Shown here: positions 35,230 to 48,110 of the stretch, piece by piece
Numbering within the stretch: the stretch's first letter is position 1
Layout: every line of letters starts with the position of its first letter
Source of the DNA: Eucommia ulmoides
Taxonomy: Eukaryota > Streptophyta > Magnoliopsida > Garryales > Eucommiaceae
Direction: 5' to 3'
DNA length: 64,000 nucleotides
Assembly (NCBI GenBank): GCA_016647705.1
Contig: CM028326.1
Span: forward strand, 5,208,001-5,272,000
Translations under genes and position numbers: made by a program
Notes under the pieces: model-generated
Databases searched by the model: none
The model's input: only the letters and a program-made list of their open reading frames with translations
What the model was told of the DNA's origin: nothing

Positions 35230-37961
35230 TATCAAGACCCGTCCCGAAATCCTGACATCCCGGGATGGCGTGACGACATCATGACATCACCGAAAACAAC
35301 CAACCAACCATCTATTATACGACAATATGCATATATATAAATAAACCATCATCTACATGAAACTATAAATATTTCTGTTACGGAAACACACTCGTTCCCT
35401 AAATATACTAACAGCAAAATATAATACCGTGAACCCCTCATAGGTTCGCCTCAGAAAGCTCATCTTAACCCTCCACACGACTCCATCGTAGAACTCTACC
35501 TAGCGCCAGTAGGGGACTGACTCCTAACTGTTGTACCTACGAGTGTACTGTCTTCATAGTAAAATATTTTTAAAATAATAATACATTCTAAATATTACCA
35601 CAATTAAATATGGATAAAGCATAAGTATATAAGCAGTAAAAATAAAGCGATATAGATAAGTTCCATCCAAATCCATCTAGTATAAAATCATACAATCACC
35701 ATAATAAATAATAAATCACCCAATATAAGTAAAACACCATATCTCAAACACACATCTCAAACCACCATTCCACCACAACACACACTAGTTAGCCATAGCG
35801 ATCGTTTTAACCTCACGATCGGGAGTTACAACGGTACCGTACCACCCGTAGGATTTGCCTTCCTAACGGACACCCATCACTTCGCCGAAGTGAATAATCA
35901 CTGCGCAGTATAAACGTTTAACATCACTCTGTCGAAGCAGATAAACATCACTCCGTCGAAGTGGATAAATACTATAGTATCATCAAATCAATACCATCAC
36001 TCTGTCGAAACAGATAATCATCACTTTGCCGAAACAGATAAATACTATAGTATCGTGAAGTCAATAACATCATCAAATTACGAATCAATAGCATCATCTA
36101 ATCAATAACATCGTCAAATTAATAACATCATCATCAAATCACAACGTAATGATATTGTCTAATCAATATCGTTAGATCACACATCTACCTCTCTTTTCCA
36201 AAGACTGACTTTTTATCCGAAAATCATATTTCTCACTTTCTTTTAAAAGGAAACGCTTGATTTTACCAAAACCATTTTTTCACATTTTATTTTTGAAAAC
36301 CATGCATATTTAGAAAAACAGATATTTTCAACTCTTTTTTAAAATCCCAAATTTCAGCGGAAAACCATTTTCAACTTCCTCTCGAAACCAACACAATTCA
36401 TCGAAAATTCATTTTCTCAACTCACCCAGAAACCTACTTGATCCATATCATTTTGAAATCATTTAATTTAACTACAACTATTTTTCATCATATATATACA
36501 TATAAAATAGTTTGGCAAGAAGATAGTACACTCACCTGATTATCCGTTTTCGAAGACTTTAGTCACCTATTCTCTACCAGTACTCCGATGCCTGCAAACC
36601 TAATAGTTATAAGGTCTAAATTAATATTTTATGTAAAAAAATACCTAACCATGAAATGCAGGCCCTAATTCCCGTGATCTTTTATTCCTCGTATTTTATT
36701 ATGAAATATTACTATTCAACTAATGTTACTCCGTTACAGTTTATTATATCAAATTTATTCATGTGAATGGTCTCACTATTTCCAATCACCATTTCAATTT
36801 AAACAATTAAATACATATATTAAAGAAGTTCGAAATTCTACCTTTTCCAGATTTTTCAATGGCCGCGAGATTGAATTTTTATTTCTATTGGGGTGGTTTG
36901 TGCAAATTTTCTTCTTTTTTTTTTCTTTCTTTTTTTCTTCCCTTTTTCCTTTTTCTATTTTGCGTTTCTGTTTTCTGTTTTACTGTCTCGTCGCCACCGA
37001 AGAGATCTCGCCATCGATTAAGCCTCATCGTCCCCCCAACCGAACACACACACCACCGGACAAACGAACCCACACACTTCCACGTCTACCCCCATGCACT
37101 GCCAATCGTCTACACGCATACACACTCATTGCTCTCTCTCTCTCTAACTTTTCGGCGACCACCACACACCACTATGCACACTGATTACCTACATATACTC
37201 ACCGAACGACGGCGACGATCCTACATCCGACGATGAATCGAACTCATAGACACCCCTATAACCGAAACACACTGCTCGCCGGAGAACCCATTCCCGTCAG
37301 CGATCTCGAACAGCAACCATACACACCCTCACGTCTGAACACAACAACTATGATTACACCCTCTCACACCCACAATCGTCGACTGATCAGAACAGAATCC
37401 CCTCCTACCGACGATCACGAACACCCGACGACCCCTTTTCGATCCTCTCTCTCTCTCTCTCTAGATTTTCTAAAATTTCTTCAGATTTCCTCCTTTTAAG
37501 GTTTTTCATTCATGATGTTCGTGCATAGGTATTTATATGCATGAAATAAGTGGATGGATGTTTGATCTAATCTTGTCACGTCGTCGGTCTCTCTCTTCTC
37601 TCTGTTTCGGTTCACAGTTCGGCCGGCAAACACACACCCACATATGCATATGTTATATATGTGTTTAAAAAAAAATCTTTTATTTTATTACTCTTTTCTC
37701 CTCCTAACTTCTTTACATCCTTATTTTAGCCCAATGTACTATTTATAAATTTCTTAAATCGCAATTTGAACCCTTAAAATTTTTAGTTTAGAATTTAAGT
37801 GACAATTTGAATCCCAAGGTTTAGAATAAATGTTTCTAAATTTTCAATTGACCCAAAAACTTTTAATTAGGTTTTCAATTAACTCAATTTTTTACCCCGT
37901 AATTTTCTAAATACTCTAAAATGAAAATAAAATGACATACGTGGGAAATTGAGGTCCTACA
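35230..37961 (-). repeat. 5' LTR of the Gypsy element (2,732 bp)
   Basis: Right-hand copy. Its terminal bases read TATCAAG where the left copy has TGTCACG, consistent with two CpG/TpG-type transitions after insertion. It ends with GGTCCTACA at 37,961, matching 31,269. Confidence 0.85.
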
Positions 37962-37966
37962 GAACA

Positions 37967-39790
37967 GTCTCAAATTGCGGCCAAAACTATCAAATAAACC
38001 CACTAATATTCATGTGCACCCAGCAGTCATTTTGTTATTTTTGTGACGAAAATACCCCTTGCATTATATGCGGCAGTGTAGACTCCTTATATAACGGAGT
38101 TAAATTTGGTAAACGATACTAATATTCATGTGCACAGTTTGCTTCGTTTTTTCCTCAGATTTCCATGTGAAAAATAAATAAAAATTACAAAACAAAAATG
38201 TTCATTTTATTCTTTTTCAAATGAGATGTTAATTATATTTTTTGGTCATGTTTAACATGATGCACACGAATGTTACATGTAACATTCAAAAATGTTATGA
38301 TGAATTTTATATCATTAATGTTATATGTAACATTAAAACCAACTCAACATTAAACTCCCCAAAAGAAATTGGTACCTACACCTTGTTACATGTAACATTT
38401 AAAATTTTTAGAAATATCATGTTGCATGTAATATGATGAGAAAACTGAAACTAGTTAATCACATTTTTTGGACATATTTAACATGATGCACATAAATGTT
38501 ATATGTAACATTCAAAAATGTTATGATCCATTTCGTATCATTAATGTTAATGTTACATGTAACATCAATGTTGCATGTAACATTAAAATCAACCCAACAT
38601 CAAATCTCCCCCCCCCCTCCCCCCAAAAAAGATAGTAACTACACTTTGTTATATGTAAACATTCAAAAATTCTAAAAATATCATGTTACATGTAACATGA
38701 ATGTGAAAACTAAAACTAGCTAATCACATTTTTTGGACATATTTAACATGATGCACATGAATGTTACATGTAACATTCAAAAAGGTTATGATAAATTTTG
38801 TATCATTAATGTTACATGTAACATCAAAGTTGCATGTAACATTAAAACTAACCCAACATCCAACCCCCCCCCCCCCAAAAAAAAGTTGATAATTACACCT
38901 TATTACATGTAACATTCAAAATTTTGGAAATATCATGTTACATATAATATAAATATGAAACTGAAACAAATGAAAAAATATAGTGAATTGGATATTGTTT
39001 TAAAAATTTTGTTTAGACGAATCTGAATATATAATTTTATTGTAAAAAAAATGTGTACAATAACAGTTGTTTTCATTTTAATAAAATAATTTTGTTAAAT
39101 ATGGAAACTCTCAATTCTTATTAAAGAAATTTTATTACCGCATATACTGAAAATATCATGTTATATGTAACATGAATGTGAAAACTAAAACTAGTTAATC
39201 ACATTTTTCGGACATATTTAATATGATACACACGAATGTTATATGTAACATTAAAAAATGTTAAGATGAGTTTCGTATCATTAATGTTATATGTAACATC
39301 AATATTGCATGTTACATTAAAACCAACCCAATATCAATCCCCCCTCCCTCTCCCCAAAAAAAAGTTGATAACTACACCTTATTATATGTAATATTCAAAA
39401 ATTCTAAAAATATCATGTTACATGTAACATGAATGTAAAAGTTAAAAATTAATGAAAAAAAATAGTGAATTGGATATTATTTTGAATATCTTATTTAGAC
39501 GAATCTGAATATATAATTAAATTGTAAAAAAAATATGTACAATAATAGTTATTTTCATTTTAATAAAATAATTTTATTGAATATGGAAATTCTCAATCCT
39601 TATTAAATAAATATTATTGCCGTATATACTGCAAGGGCAAATCTGTTAATGAAAAGTGTACAGATCAGATTTTTGGGACTGCGTTGTGCCAATAATATGT
39701 AACTTGGGATTTCTTGGTTTATTATCTAATTAGTGGGTTTAACCAGTAATTTGATGGTATTTTTAGATCCTCCGGGTATTTTTCCCAAAC
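37967..39790. mobile_element. possible TIR element carrying the palindromic array
   Basis: The left flank (ATCAAATAAACCCACTAAT near 38,000) and the complement of the right flank (ATCAAAT, 8 extra bases, AAACCCACTAAT near 39,730-39,760) match in inverted orientation. This suggests a non-autonomous DNA element about 1.8 kb long. Exact termini and duplication were not found, partly because the Gypsy element abuts the left side. Confidence 0.35.
38229..39440. repeat. tandem array of TGTTACATGTAACA palindromes
   Basis: Four or more diverged units begin with (C/T)ACATTTTTTGGACATATTTAACATGATGCACA-type sequence at about 38,229, 38,455, 38,719 and 39,195, spaced about 230-265 bp with one larger gap. 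Each unit carries the palindrome (A)TGTTACATGTAACA(T) or a TTATATGTAA variant two to four times. At least eight exact TTACATGTAA cores are visible. A C-run precedes an A-run in three units. No coding potential. Confidence 0.85.
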
Positions 39791-40180
39791 ACCCTCCCTC
39801 CCCCAAAAAAAAGAAAAGAAAAAAAGGGCGGGGAAATAAAAAGGTTAAGGGTTTGAAACCATTAAAAAAGAAATAATAAACACAATTGTGACTCACTTGA
39901 CCACCAATTCACCATTCTAAAATCGCGTTGGCTGCCCTCCATCCCTCTTCCAGTACTAAGGTTAGCGATTTGTTGATTATCTTCTTTTTTGCCATTCAAT
40001 TACTGTTCTTATCGTTGTTTGCAAGAATTTGAGTTCTTTCATTCTCTATACATTCTGAATTCCTACTTCTTTTGCTGTTCCAATGTAATTATTATCCTGT
40101 CAAATAATCAAGCACATTTGAGAAATCTTAATTTGTTCACTTTTGCCTTCAGATCGATTTTAGTTCGTGTATTTGATCAG
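39441..40180. other. right part of the TIR block and leader of the RPB12-like gene
   Basis: AT-rich to about 39,790. Then at about 39,900-40,180 comes leader-like sequence of the RPB12-like locus, with an acceptor (TTTGATCAG) directly before exon 1 at 40,181. A 5' UTR intron is therefore likely. Confidence 0.4.
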
Positions 40181-40656
40181 GGATAGATCCTCAACCTGAA
40201 CCTATGAGCTATATTTGTGGAGGTTAGCATTCTTTACAATCTATTGTTATATAATCATATAAGCATATTATTTAGGTATATATTATGTAATATGTGCGTG
40301 GATTGATAGTGTTCTATGTCTTTAAAGCTTCGTTTGTGGCTCTTTAAGTACTCATATGCTGTTGTTCTATTTAGATTGCAGACAGGAGAACATGTTGAAG
40401 CCTGGGGATGTGGTTCAATGCCGCGAATGTGGTTATCGCATTTTATACAAGAAGAGAATTCACGGAAGTAATTGATTTTTACCCTATTGTGGTCCATTTA
40501 AGAGTTAGATTTACTGCGTTTCTCTTGGGGTTTCATAGTGTGTTGGTTCCTAGACTTTCTCTATGCTCTTAGATAACTGCGTATTCTGTAGCATTGTTAA
40601 ATTCCTGGATTTTCTCTATGCTGTTAGATATATGTCCGCGTTGTTTTACCTTTGCT

Positions 40657-40661
40657 TAAGC
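40657..40661. other. target-site duplication TAAGC, left
   Basis: Exact 5-bp match to 46,974-46,978, confirming the boundaries of the Copia element between them. Confidence 0.9.
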
Positions 40662-41572
40662 TGTTGCTGCAGTAAATAAATAATGAACGAGTTTACCGAA
40701 ATTTCTTGGGTTGAGTCGCGGACTAGGTCGCTCTCTTTAAGACGTTTTGCGGCTCTGCCCAAGATCGTTCAAGCAATGTAACAGCCCCGTCGTCTCCAGG
40801 ATAAAACAGCCCAGAATCACCTCTATCTAGGACCTTCTTTGCACAATAGAAGGCCTGGAAATGAACACCCACACACATTGTTCTAATAAAGAACAGACTG
40901 CTCGAAAACTTGGAAATATAAAATGAAAATTGGAAAACCGAAGCTGATTTGAAAACCAAAGAAAAAACACAGTTTTTTTTTCCTTCCTGAAACTTAAACT
41001 CTGTGTTTTTTTTCCTGTGTCCTCAAACAAATAAAAGAAACAGTATTTATAAGCAAGACAATTCATAACGTTGGAGAAAAGAAAAAAAAAATCAAAACGT
41101 TGGGGCATTTAATCGAATGATTCATAATCCAGCTCATAATGCAGACGTTTTTTTTTTTAAATATTTCAGAACTGATCCGATTTTTTTGAAAATTCATAAA
41201 TGTTGAATTCAAATTGTTGCTTCATAACTGTTGAATTTTTGGAGTTTTGAAACTGTTTAGATTCTAAACAATCTGATCTGATTTTATATAATTTATTAAA
41301 TAATTTTTATCCAAAAATAAATAAGTGCCACCTCACACAAACGACTCGGCCCGGGACGGACGGCGATAGCGCATGCGTGGTAAACCTGTAGGGATGTAAC
41401 TCTTCTCCCCTCCACAAAATGTGGGTACCCCTTGGGGCATACCCCAAGATTCCCACATGCCCTATATTATACTCCTCAATATCTCTTCTCCCAACCAATG
41501 TGGGATAAGAGAAAAGAGGGAAAACTATATAACACTTTTTATAAAATATTTTAAAATTCATAAGTTTCAACA
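40662..41572 (-). repeat. 3' LTR of the intronic Copia element
   Basis: 911 bp; pairs with 46,052-46,973. It contains repeated TGTGGGATAAGAGAAAAGAG-like sequence near its U3 end and the CTCACACAAACGACT block found in both copies. Confidence 0.9.
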
Positions 41573-42153
41573 ATCCCCCACTTGAATTTTTTTTAAAAAT
41601 AATTTTTCATCGAGCAGTGTAATACAATATAAGATTGTGCATAAGCAAAGGTGTCTGTCGACTTGCACCTTTACATAGTGACGTTGATTTAGATTATATT
41701 AGAGTAACTCGTAATTTTGAACTCTACCTCTAACAACATCACACACACAACCCTATCAGGGCGTAGTCCAAAAGCCCGTGCTTTACGACCATGAACGTGT
41801 ATCCCAGTATAATGAATGCTCTAGAGAATTTTGCCTAATATTCCATAGGAAGCGGCCACACTTCCACATTCACATAGGTGAGTCTATCAAGAGTACTCTT
41901 GTAGTTAGGTACTCCACTCCAAATAGAGTATAGATCTCATTAAGAGTTAATAAAAATACTCAACCTCCTATCGCTTCAGGATATCATGCTTTAAACAACA
42001 CATTTATGAAATAGAACTCAAATTTATTATTATAGCATGATTCTTCTCATATCACTTCATGAGTTGTTATTACCCTTTGAACCTTTTTCTTGGGATCTCC
42101 AGTTTATAGGTTGGATTTTCCTCACAAGTGACTCGTCAATCTATAGGCTTGAG

Positions 42154-45100
42154 TCACATTTCTTTCGAGGTTTTGTAAACCTTTTCTCGAGTTAATTCTT
42201 TCGTCAAAGGATCGGCTAGGTTATCATCAGATCGTACATGATCCACTCTTACAGCCCCTGTCGAGATATACTCTCTAATAGTGTTGTGTTTGCGACGTAT
42301 TTGTCTTTTTTTTTAAGTTATAATAACTGTTCTGAATCTTTGCAATAGCCGCGGTACTATCGCAAAAGATCAAGACAGCTGGAATCGGTCTCTCCCATAA
42401 GTGGGTATCAGAAAGCAGGCTTCTTAATCACCCTGCTTCCTCACTAGCTGAAACTAGTACAATCATCTCAGACTCCATAGTTGATTGAGCCAAAATAGTC
42501 TGTTTTTTAGATTTTCAAGAAACAGCTCCATCAGCTATGCTAAATATATAGCCGCTAGTTGCCTTGGAGTCATCTGAAAGGGTGTTCCAGTCAGCATTGC
42601 TATATCTTTCCAGAACAACGGGAAACTTCTGATAATGTAATACAAGGTTCATAGTTCTTTTTAAGTATCCCATAATCCTATCAATAGCATGTCAATGCTC
42701 AATACTAGGTCTGCTTGTAAACCTGTATAGTAATCCCACAGCATACACTATATCGGGTCTAGTGCAATTAGTGTCATATCGAAGACTGCCTATGATGCTC
42801 GCATACTCAGATTGTCTAACACCTTCACCGGTGTTCTTGAACAACTTTACACTAGGATCATAAGGAGTACATGCTGGTTTACAATCAAAATAATTGTATT
42901 TCTTTAGAATCTTCTGTATATAATGAGATTGATCCAAAGAAATTCCCTGTTTAGATCTAATTATTTTAATACCAAGGATTACACTTACTTCACCAAGATC
43001 TTTCATGTCAAAATTAGCACATAGCATGAATTTCACATTTTTCACAACATGAATATTGGAACAAAAAATCAGCAAGTCATCCACATAAAAATATATAATA
43101 GTGCAAACATCATTTTCAGATTTATAATAGATGCATTTGTCATTTTCATTTACTTTAAAATCATGTGAAATAACAAGATTATCAAATTTCTCATGTCATT
43201 ACTTAGGTGCTTGTTTTAAACCATAAAGAGATTTATCAAGTTTGCACACTTTATTTTCTAGACCAAAAATTACAAATTCTTCAGGTTGGTCCATATAAAT
43301 CTCTTCTTCTAATTCACCATTCAAAAAAATAGTTTTAACATCCATTTGGTGCACAACAAGATCATGAATTGTAGCAAGTGATAAAAGTACACGAATAGAT
43401 GTAATTCTAGAGACATGTGAGAAAGTATCAAAGAAATCTACATTCTATTTTTGTCTAAAGCATTTGGCTACGAGACGAGCCTTATATTTATCAATGGTTC
43501 CATCGGGTTTCAATTTCTTCTTAAGAATCCATTTACATCCTATTGTTTTACAATCAGGAGGTAAATCTACTAAATGTCATGTTCTATTTGACTTAAGAGA
43601 GTCCAATTCATCATTTATAGCCTCTTGCTATAAATTGGCATTTACAGAGGACAATGCCTCTTGGAGGGTGAGCGAATCCTCCTCTAAGGTATATGCATAG
43701 AAATTTGAACCAAAGTCCTTTACAATACGAGGCCGTTTACTCCTTCTAAGTTCAATATCTAATTCCTTATCAGCTTCATTAATCTTAATACAAGTTCATT
43801 ACTAGATGTCGAGCCCCCACTATTCTTCAACTTGAAAGGAAATTTATATTCATAAAAATCAGCATCATTTAATTCAATGATAACTCGATCTTTCAAATCA
43901 TAAAATCTATAAGCTTTTCTATTCACCGCATAGCCAATAAAAATACATTCATAAGCTCTACTAACAAGTTTTCTTCTTTTTGGATTAGGAATTTGAACAT
44001 ATACCAAACAACCCCAAGTTTTAAAATAAGACAATTTGGTTTCTTATTTTTAAAAACTTCATAAGGTGAAATTTTACTTTTCGATTTGGGAACTCTATTA
44101 AGCACATAGCAAACCGTCAATAAAATTTCACCTCATCAGTGAGAAGCAATACTAGAGTTAAGCAAAATAGCAACTACAGATTTAGCAAAAGTTCTATTTT
44201 TTCTTTCAGCCTTACCATTCATTTCAGGAGAATACGGTGCAGTTTTTTCATGAATATTCCCATGAGAATTATAAAAATCAATGAAAATATCATAATCATA
44301 TCCGGTTCCTCTATCACTTCATAACCTCTTAATTTTCTTATTACATTGATTTTCAATCTCAGTCATAAATATTTTGAACATATCAAACGCTTCACTTTTA
44401 TTTTTCATGAGATAAACAAAAGTGAAATCAAAGCAATCATCTATAAATGTAATAAAATAATGTTTACTATTTCTAGTCATGACACCATCAAATTCACAAA
44501 TATCAGAATGTATCAAATCAAGAGGTTCAAATTCTCTAATTACTGATTTATGAGGGGTTTTAGTAATCTTGGCTTGACTGCAAATTCACACTTTTTAAAA
44601 TCATTCAAAGACAGTTTAGGAATTAGTTCTAAGTTACTTAAATTTTTAATAATGCATTTGTTAACATGACAAAGTCTAGCATGCCAAATATTAAAAGAAC
44701 ATAACATGTAAGCAGAAGAAGAAATTTTATTAATTTCAACATTTAGTTTGAACATTCCATCAGTCGCATAACCCTTCCCAACAAAAACATTATTTTTGGT
44801 TAAGCTGTACAAATCAACCCCAATAGTTTGAGTGAACCCCACCTTGTTAAGAAGATAACCCAAAACCAAATTATTTCTCATCTCTGGAGTATGCAGAATA
44901 TCTTTCAGGATGACTGTCTTTCTAGAGGTAAACTTTAATTCCACTTCACTAGAACCGGCAACAATAGTGGAGTGGGAATCACCCAGCAACACTTTCTTGT
45001 CTTCACTTTCAAAATAAGACTTAAACATTGTACGATCATAGCAGACATGGTGTGAAGCACCAGTGTTTACCCACCACCCTTCGGATCCATAAACTATATT

Positions 45101-46014
45101 GATTTCAGAAATCATAGCTATAAGTTCATTCTCAGTAAGATTCGCCTGTGGAGTAGGACGACGTCTTTGCCGGCAGTTTCGGGCCAAATGGCCCGCCTTC
45201 CCACAGTTATAACAAGTAAACTGTTCAAAAGTATTTCTTGAAGGGGGTTTGTTTCTATTCTGATTTTGATGCACATTTTTATTCTGGTTGTTGTTGTTGC
45301 GATTTTTATTTTGATTTTTCATATTTTTCCCTTTGGGTTTCAGAACAGTATAAGATGATTTTTTGTGAATGTTGTTAGAAACAATAAGCACATCATCTTT
45401 CTAATCTTGTTTTCGGACTTCCTCCTCAATCCGAAAACGAGTGATCAAACTTTCTAAAGAAAACTCTTTAGTTTTATGCCTTAGAGTATTCTTAAAATCT
45501 TTCCAAGAAGAGGGTAATTTGTCAATTAAAACAACAACTTGAAATTGTTCATCAAGGGACATACCTTCAGCAATTATTTCATGAGCGATTTTCTGAAGTT
45601 CATGAGACTAAACTTCCACAGATTTGTAGTCGGTCATTTGGTATTTCAGATATCGACTAACAACATATTTTTACTTGCAGCCTCCTGAGTGTCGTATTTC
45701 TTTGAAAGAGCATCCCAAACTTCTTTTGCAATTTTGTTAGAGCAGTAATAATCATACAGATCATCAGACATACCATTAAGAATGAAATTCTTACAGCGAA
45801 AATTATTTTCCTCCCAAGACTTAACTTCTTAAATCTGAGCGTCAGTAGGAACTTGAGGTAATTGAGGTTTTTCGGTTGTACAGACATATGCTACTTTTTT
45901 TATAGTTAGAAAAAATAACATTTTTTGTCTCCATCTTTTAAAATGAAACCCTTCGAATCTAAAGGGTTTGTTAAGATCAACAGTGACTTATTTAAATTCG
46001 TGATCAGTAGACAT
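42154..46014 (-). pseudogene. Copia gag-pol of the intronic element, inactivated
   Basis: The ATG at 46,014 opens MSTDHEFK followed at once by a stop. Downstream on the minus strand come gag (45,887-45,657 and on), a zinc knuckle CYNCGKAGHLARNC near 45,200, and protease with WWVNTGASHHVC near 45,080, where the family has DTGAS. Integrase pieces lie at 44,516-43,759. Reverse transcriptase lies at about 43,200-42,692 with MDDLLIF. RNase H contains SNADWN near 42,590. The terminal block DNLADPLTKELTREK ends at the stop at 42,154-42,156. Domain order is complete but several stops and frameshifts break it. Confidence 0.85.
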
Positions 46015-46051
46015 CTTAGCAGATAATCGGCAGAATAGAATGTCTTAAAAT

Positions 46052-46973
46052 TGTTGCTGCAGTAAATAAATAATGAATGAGTTTACCGAAATTTCTTGAG
46101 TTGAGTCGCGGACTAAGTTGCTCTCTTTAAGACGTTTTGCGGCTCTGCCCAAAATTGTGCAAGCAGTGTAACAGGCCCGTCGTCCCCAGGATAAAACAAC
46201 ACAGAATCGCCTCTGTCTAGGACATTCTTTACACAACATAAGGCCTGAAAACGAACACCCACACATACTGTTCTAATGAAGAACAGACTGCTCGGAAACT
46301 TAAAAATATAAAATGAAAACTGGAAAACCGAAGCTGATTTGAAAACCAAAGAAACAACACAATTTTTTTTCCTTCCCGAAACTTAAACTCTGTGTTTTTT
46401 TTCCCTGTGTCCTCAAACAAATAAAAGAAACAGTATTTATAGGCAAGACAATTCATAACGTTGGAGAAAAAAAAAAATCAAAACGTTGGGGTATTTAATC
46501 GAATGATTCATAATCTAGCACATAATGCAGACGTTTTTTTTTTTTTTAACATTTCAGAACTGATCCGTTTTTTTTTTTTTAAATTCATAACTGTTAAATT
46601 CAAATTGTTGCTTCATAACTGTTGAATTTTTGGAGTTTTGAAACTGTTCAAATTCTAAACAATTTGATCTGATTTTATATAATTTATTAAATAATTTTTA
46701 TCCAAAAATAAATAAATAAATAAGTGCCACCTCACACGCACGACTTGGCCTGGCTGAACGGTTGGCGGCGGTGCGCGCGTGGTAAACCTGTAGGGATATA
46801 ACTCCTCTCTCCTCCACAAAATGTGGGTATCCCTTGGAGCATACCCCAAGATTCCCACATGCCTCATGTTATACTCCTCAATATCTCTTCTCCCAACTAA
46901 TGTGGGATAGGAGAAAAGAGGAAAAACTATATGACACTTTCTATAAATATTTTAAAATTCATAAGTTTCAACA
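46052..46973 (-). repeat. 5' LTR of the intronic Copia element
   Basis: 922 bp; partner of 40,662-41,572. It is followed on the + strand side by the duplication TAAGC (46,974-46,978). Confidence 0.9.
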
Positions 46974-46978
46974 TAAGC

Positions 46979-48020
46979 TTATGTGTTGCATTTTTTTTGG
47001 TAGAAATTATGTTATGCTCAGCTTATCTTTGTTTTGCTGCGTCTATTTATGTTGCACTGTCAAGCTTATGAGAAATGCTTAATATCATGCAATTAGCTGC
47101 GCATAGCAAACTTAGACTTTCAATGATGTTGTTCGTGTACTCGAATAAAATTTGTAGTGTTTTTGGTATAGAGTTGTTTTGTGTATTGTAGTGAGACGTT
47201 TCATCAAGAATTAATGTCCATTTGGTTGTCTAAATTATCCTATTTTATGATTTTTCTTATTTTTTTGAATTGATTTGTATAATTTCTCATTTATCTATGA
47301 TTTAATAAAATCTATATATTGTTTGCTTGAACAAAGAAACGTACAATTGTTTTACCTCAATTAAATTTTTGAACTATATTTTTACTCCAATTACACAAGA
47401 AAATAAAACACCAGGACTAAAACTAAAATGGTTAGCTTTAATTCCTACTACCATTCACCAAATCTTAACAATGCATAAATTGATTGAAAATTGAAGGACA
47501 CCCAAACGGGGCCTTAGGGCTATGTAATTCTGAATGTATAGCATGTAAAAATCTGCAGTAGCATTACATTTTCCTCTATTGATTGTGCTCCAAAAGTTTT
47601 CATCACTGAGAAGCGTTGAGGTTTTATTCGTGATGTAATGTCCTCAAAAATATGTTTTCAGGGTATTTAGTGGTCACTTGTTGTACCGATTTAGTTGTTC
47701 TTTCCTACTAGAATGTTTGCTAGGTTTCTTCAGGTTTAGATTTCTATTTATTGAAAGGGTGTCTCTCGATCTCTTAAGTTTTTCATCCTTTTTGAAATTT
47801 TGCTAATTATCATTGTATCCCCCCACCATTGGGCTCAGTAGCCCTATAATGATTCAGACTTTTCTGTAATGTGGCCGAAATTGCTCGCTTCTATGATACA
47901 ATCTATCTTCGGAGAGTTTGTTCATCTTTTTAACTCTGCCTGTTATTTAATCAAGTTAAATGAAATTTAACTGAAGTTCAATGAAAGTTAAGTGGTAGGT
48001 ACTTGAACCATCTGCATAGC
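46979..48020 (+). other. remainder of RPB12-like intron 2
   Basis: AT-rich sequence to the right of the Copia insertion with no recognised gene. Confidence 0.4.
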
Positions 48021-48110
48021 GTTAAAAGATTCATGTAGCCGACTTAGGTGGGACAATGTGTATGTAGCCGACTTAGGTGGGACAATGTGTTCGTTGTTGT
48101 TGTTGTAATG
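48021..48110 (+). repeat. LINE/SINE 3' tail with (TTG)n end
   Basis: AAAAGATTCATGTAGCCGAC corresponds to the very end of plant RTE-type LINE ORFs and their 3' tail. A 29-bp segment with TGTAGCCGACTTAGGTGGGA is duplicated in tandem (about 48,033-48,090). A TTGTTGTTGTTG tail at about 48,092-48,104 finishes it. It is a short 5'-truncated insertion or a SINE with the same tail. Confidence 0.5.

Larger units (their letters stand above)
28478..37961 (-). mobile_element. Ty3/Gypsy chromovirus (Tekay/Del-like), gag-deleted, TSD GAACA
   Basis: Two long terminal repeats (28,478-31,269 and 35,230-37,961) flank 3.96 kb of interior. The 5-bp target duplication GAACA is exact (28,473-28,477 and 37,962-37,966). 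On the minus strand the 5' LTR is the right copy. A primer-binding site, TGGTATCAGAGCC, lies at 35,213-35,225, four bases from the LTR. A polypurine tract (AGAAGGGAAGGG) abuts the left LTR at about 31,271-31,284. The interior holds pol fragments in Gypsy order (RT, RNase H, integrase, chromodomain-side linker), all with stops. Gag and the N-terminal part of protease are missing. The long LTRs and the integrase tail KKGKLSPRYIG suggest the Tekay/Del lineage. Confidence 0.9.
40662..46973 (-). mobile_element. full-length Ty1/Copia element, 6,312 bp, TSD TAAGC
   Basis: LTRs at 40,662-41,572 (911 bp) and 46,052-46,973 (922 bp) with TG...CA ends (TGTTGCTGCAG to TTTCAACA). They are highly similar and differ mostly by poly-T length and transitions. 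A 5-bp duplication, TAAGC, flanks them. Genes run on the minus strand. The polypurine tract AAGTGGGGGATT lies at 41,573-41,584 beside the 3' LTR. No standard tRNA-Met primer-binding site is evident after the 5' LTR. It sits in intron 2 of the RPB12-like locus in antisense orientation. Confidence 0.95.

Noticed and set aside
38229-39440. CRISPR-like array
   Set aside because: Units are diverged, long and contain the palindrome several times; spacers are not unique and the DNA is a plant nuclear genome.
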